Positions 63,730 through 64,000 of a stretch of 64,000 bases of DNA are shown here, in pieces. The position numbers were made by a program, and so were the translations under genes. Under the pieces are notes generated by a model that saw nothing but the letters and a program-made list of their open reading frames with translations, was not told where the DNA came from and ran no database searches. Source of the stretch: Edolisoma coerulescens (taxonomy: Eukaryota; Chordata; Aves; Passeriformes; Campephagidae); the NCBI GenBank assembly GCA_013397115.1, contig VWZW01001254.1, positions 277,702 through 341,701 of the forward strand. Direction: 5' to 3'. Position 1 is the stretch's first letter. Every line of letters begins with the position of its first letter.

Positions 63730-64000
63730 ATCACAGGAGGCAACATTCCCAAGAAAGAGGAAACAAGCGCTGTGTGCTCTGGAGTCATTGTGGGGGTCTA
63801 TTACAGGACATCCAGCCCAGATGATGACCCCAATGAATGATTCTTTAAGAGAGAAAGGGACACCTCCAAACAAAGTGCACTTGTCCTTAGGGGAGAATGC
63901 AACTTGCTGGATGTTAGCTGGCAATACCAGCCAGCTGATACAAACTGGTCCAGGAGATTCCCCAGGGGAAAACTGCTTGAGACAGAACTTCGATTAGTGT
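63730..64000 (+). mobile_element. CR1-like LINE ORF2 endonuclease fragment, decayed
   Basis: The plus-strand frame that reaches the stop TGA at 63838-63840 carries GVIVGVYYR. It continues past that stop, in the same frame, with ALVLRGECNLLDVSW and then WSRRF. This is the arrangement of the apurinic-endonuclease region of CR1 ORF2: VVGVYYRPP, then about 35 residues on ALVLxGDFNxPDxxW, then SRRF. In the intact enzyme the GDFN block holds metal- and phosphate-binding catalytic residues; here it reads GECN, so the Asp and Phe are changed. With the in-frame stop, the copy is inactive. The element continues beyond the right edge of the window; its left boundary is uncertain. Confidence 0.7.

Noticed and set aside
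1..64000. CRISPR arrays, prokaryotic operons, or an endogenous retrovirus with LTRs and gag/pol
   Set aside because: No regularly spaced repeats, no dense ORFs, and no recognisable retroviral protein motifs or LTR boundaries were seen.

Overview
The window looks like nuclear DNA of a sauropsid vertebrate, most probably a bird. The strongest evidence is three CR1 non-LTR retrotransposon (LINE) pieces: a 3' end on the minus strand at about 17825-18055, a 3' end on the plus strand at about 22483-22745, and a fragment of the ORF2 endonuclease region that runs off the right edge (about 63730-64000). CR1 is the dominant LINE of birds, crocodilians and turtles. The low overall repeat load fits a bird best. 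The sequence is AT-rich and visibly CpG-poor, with no operons, ribosome-binding sites or dense ORFs, so it is not prokaryotic or organellar.

I recognise no intact protein-coding gene, tRNA, rRNA or CRISPR array. Stop-free stretches are short (the longest is 228 codons and translates two TG microsatellites), and none resembles a protein I know except the LINE piece at the right end. The window is best read as a gene desert or one or more large introns. The only coding-looking stretches outside the LINE are two weak candidate exons on the minus strand (about 52516-52340 and 51696-51455). Their splice phases do not match each other directly, so they stay tentative.

Layout: 1-17.8 kb is unique non-coding DNA with a few degraded ancient SINE/LINE fossils. 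17.8-22.8 kb holds the two oppositely oriented CR1 3' ends, a 40-bp tandem duplication and MIR-like fossils. 24.1-24.8 kb has two TG microsatellites and a T15G9 run. 30.9-31.9 kb is a locally CpG-richer block with a palindromic pair of TGACG half-sites and several homeodomain-type AT cores, my best candidate for a regulatory element. 38.5-45.5 kb carries more ancient repeat fossils, a tRNA-derived SINE-like copy, a perfect 34-bp tandem duplication and a 174-bp ungapped direct repeat whose copies lie 984 bp apart. 51.4-53.2 kb has the candidate exons and an inverted-repeat cluster. 55.0-57.7 kb has a second possible regulatory block, pyrimidine tracts, a CTCF-like site and a degraded CR1 tail. 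The rest, up to the terminal CR1 fragment, is unremarkable.

I found no convincing undescribed biological system. The most checkable oddities are the 984-bp-spaced direct repeat, the palindromic CpG element, the inverted-repeat cluster near 53 kb, and the two candidate exons. Repeat assignments come from recognising consensus motifs by eye, and boundaries are approximate.
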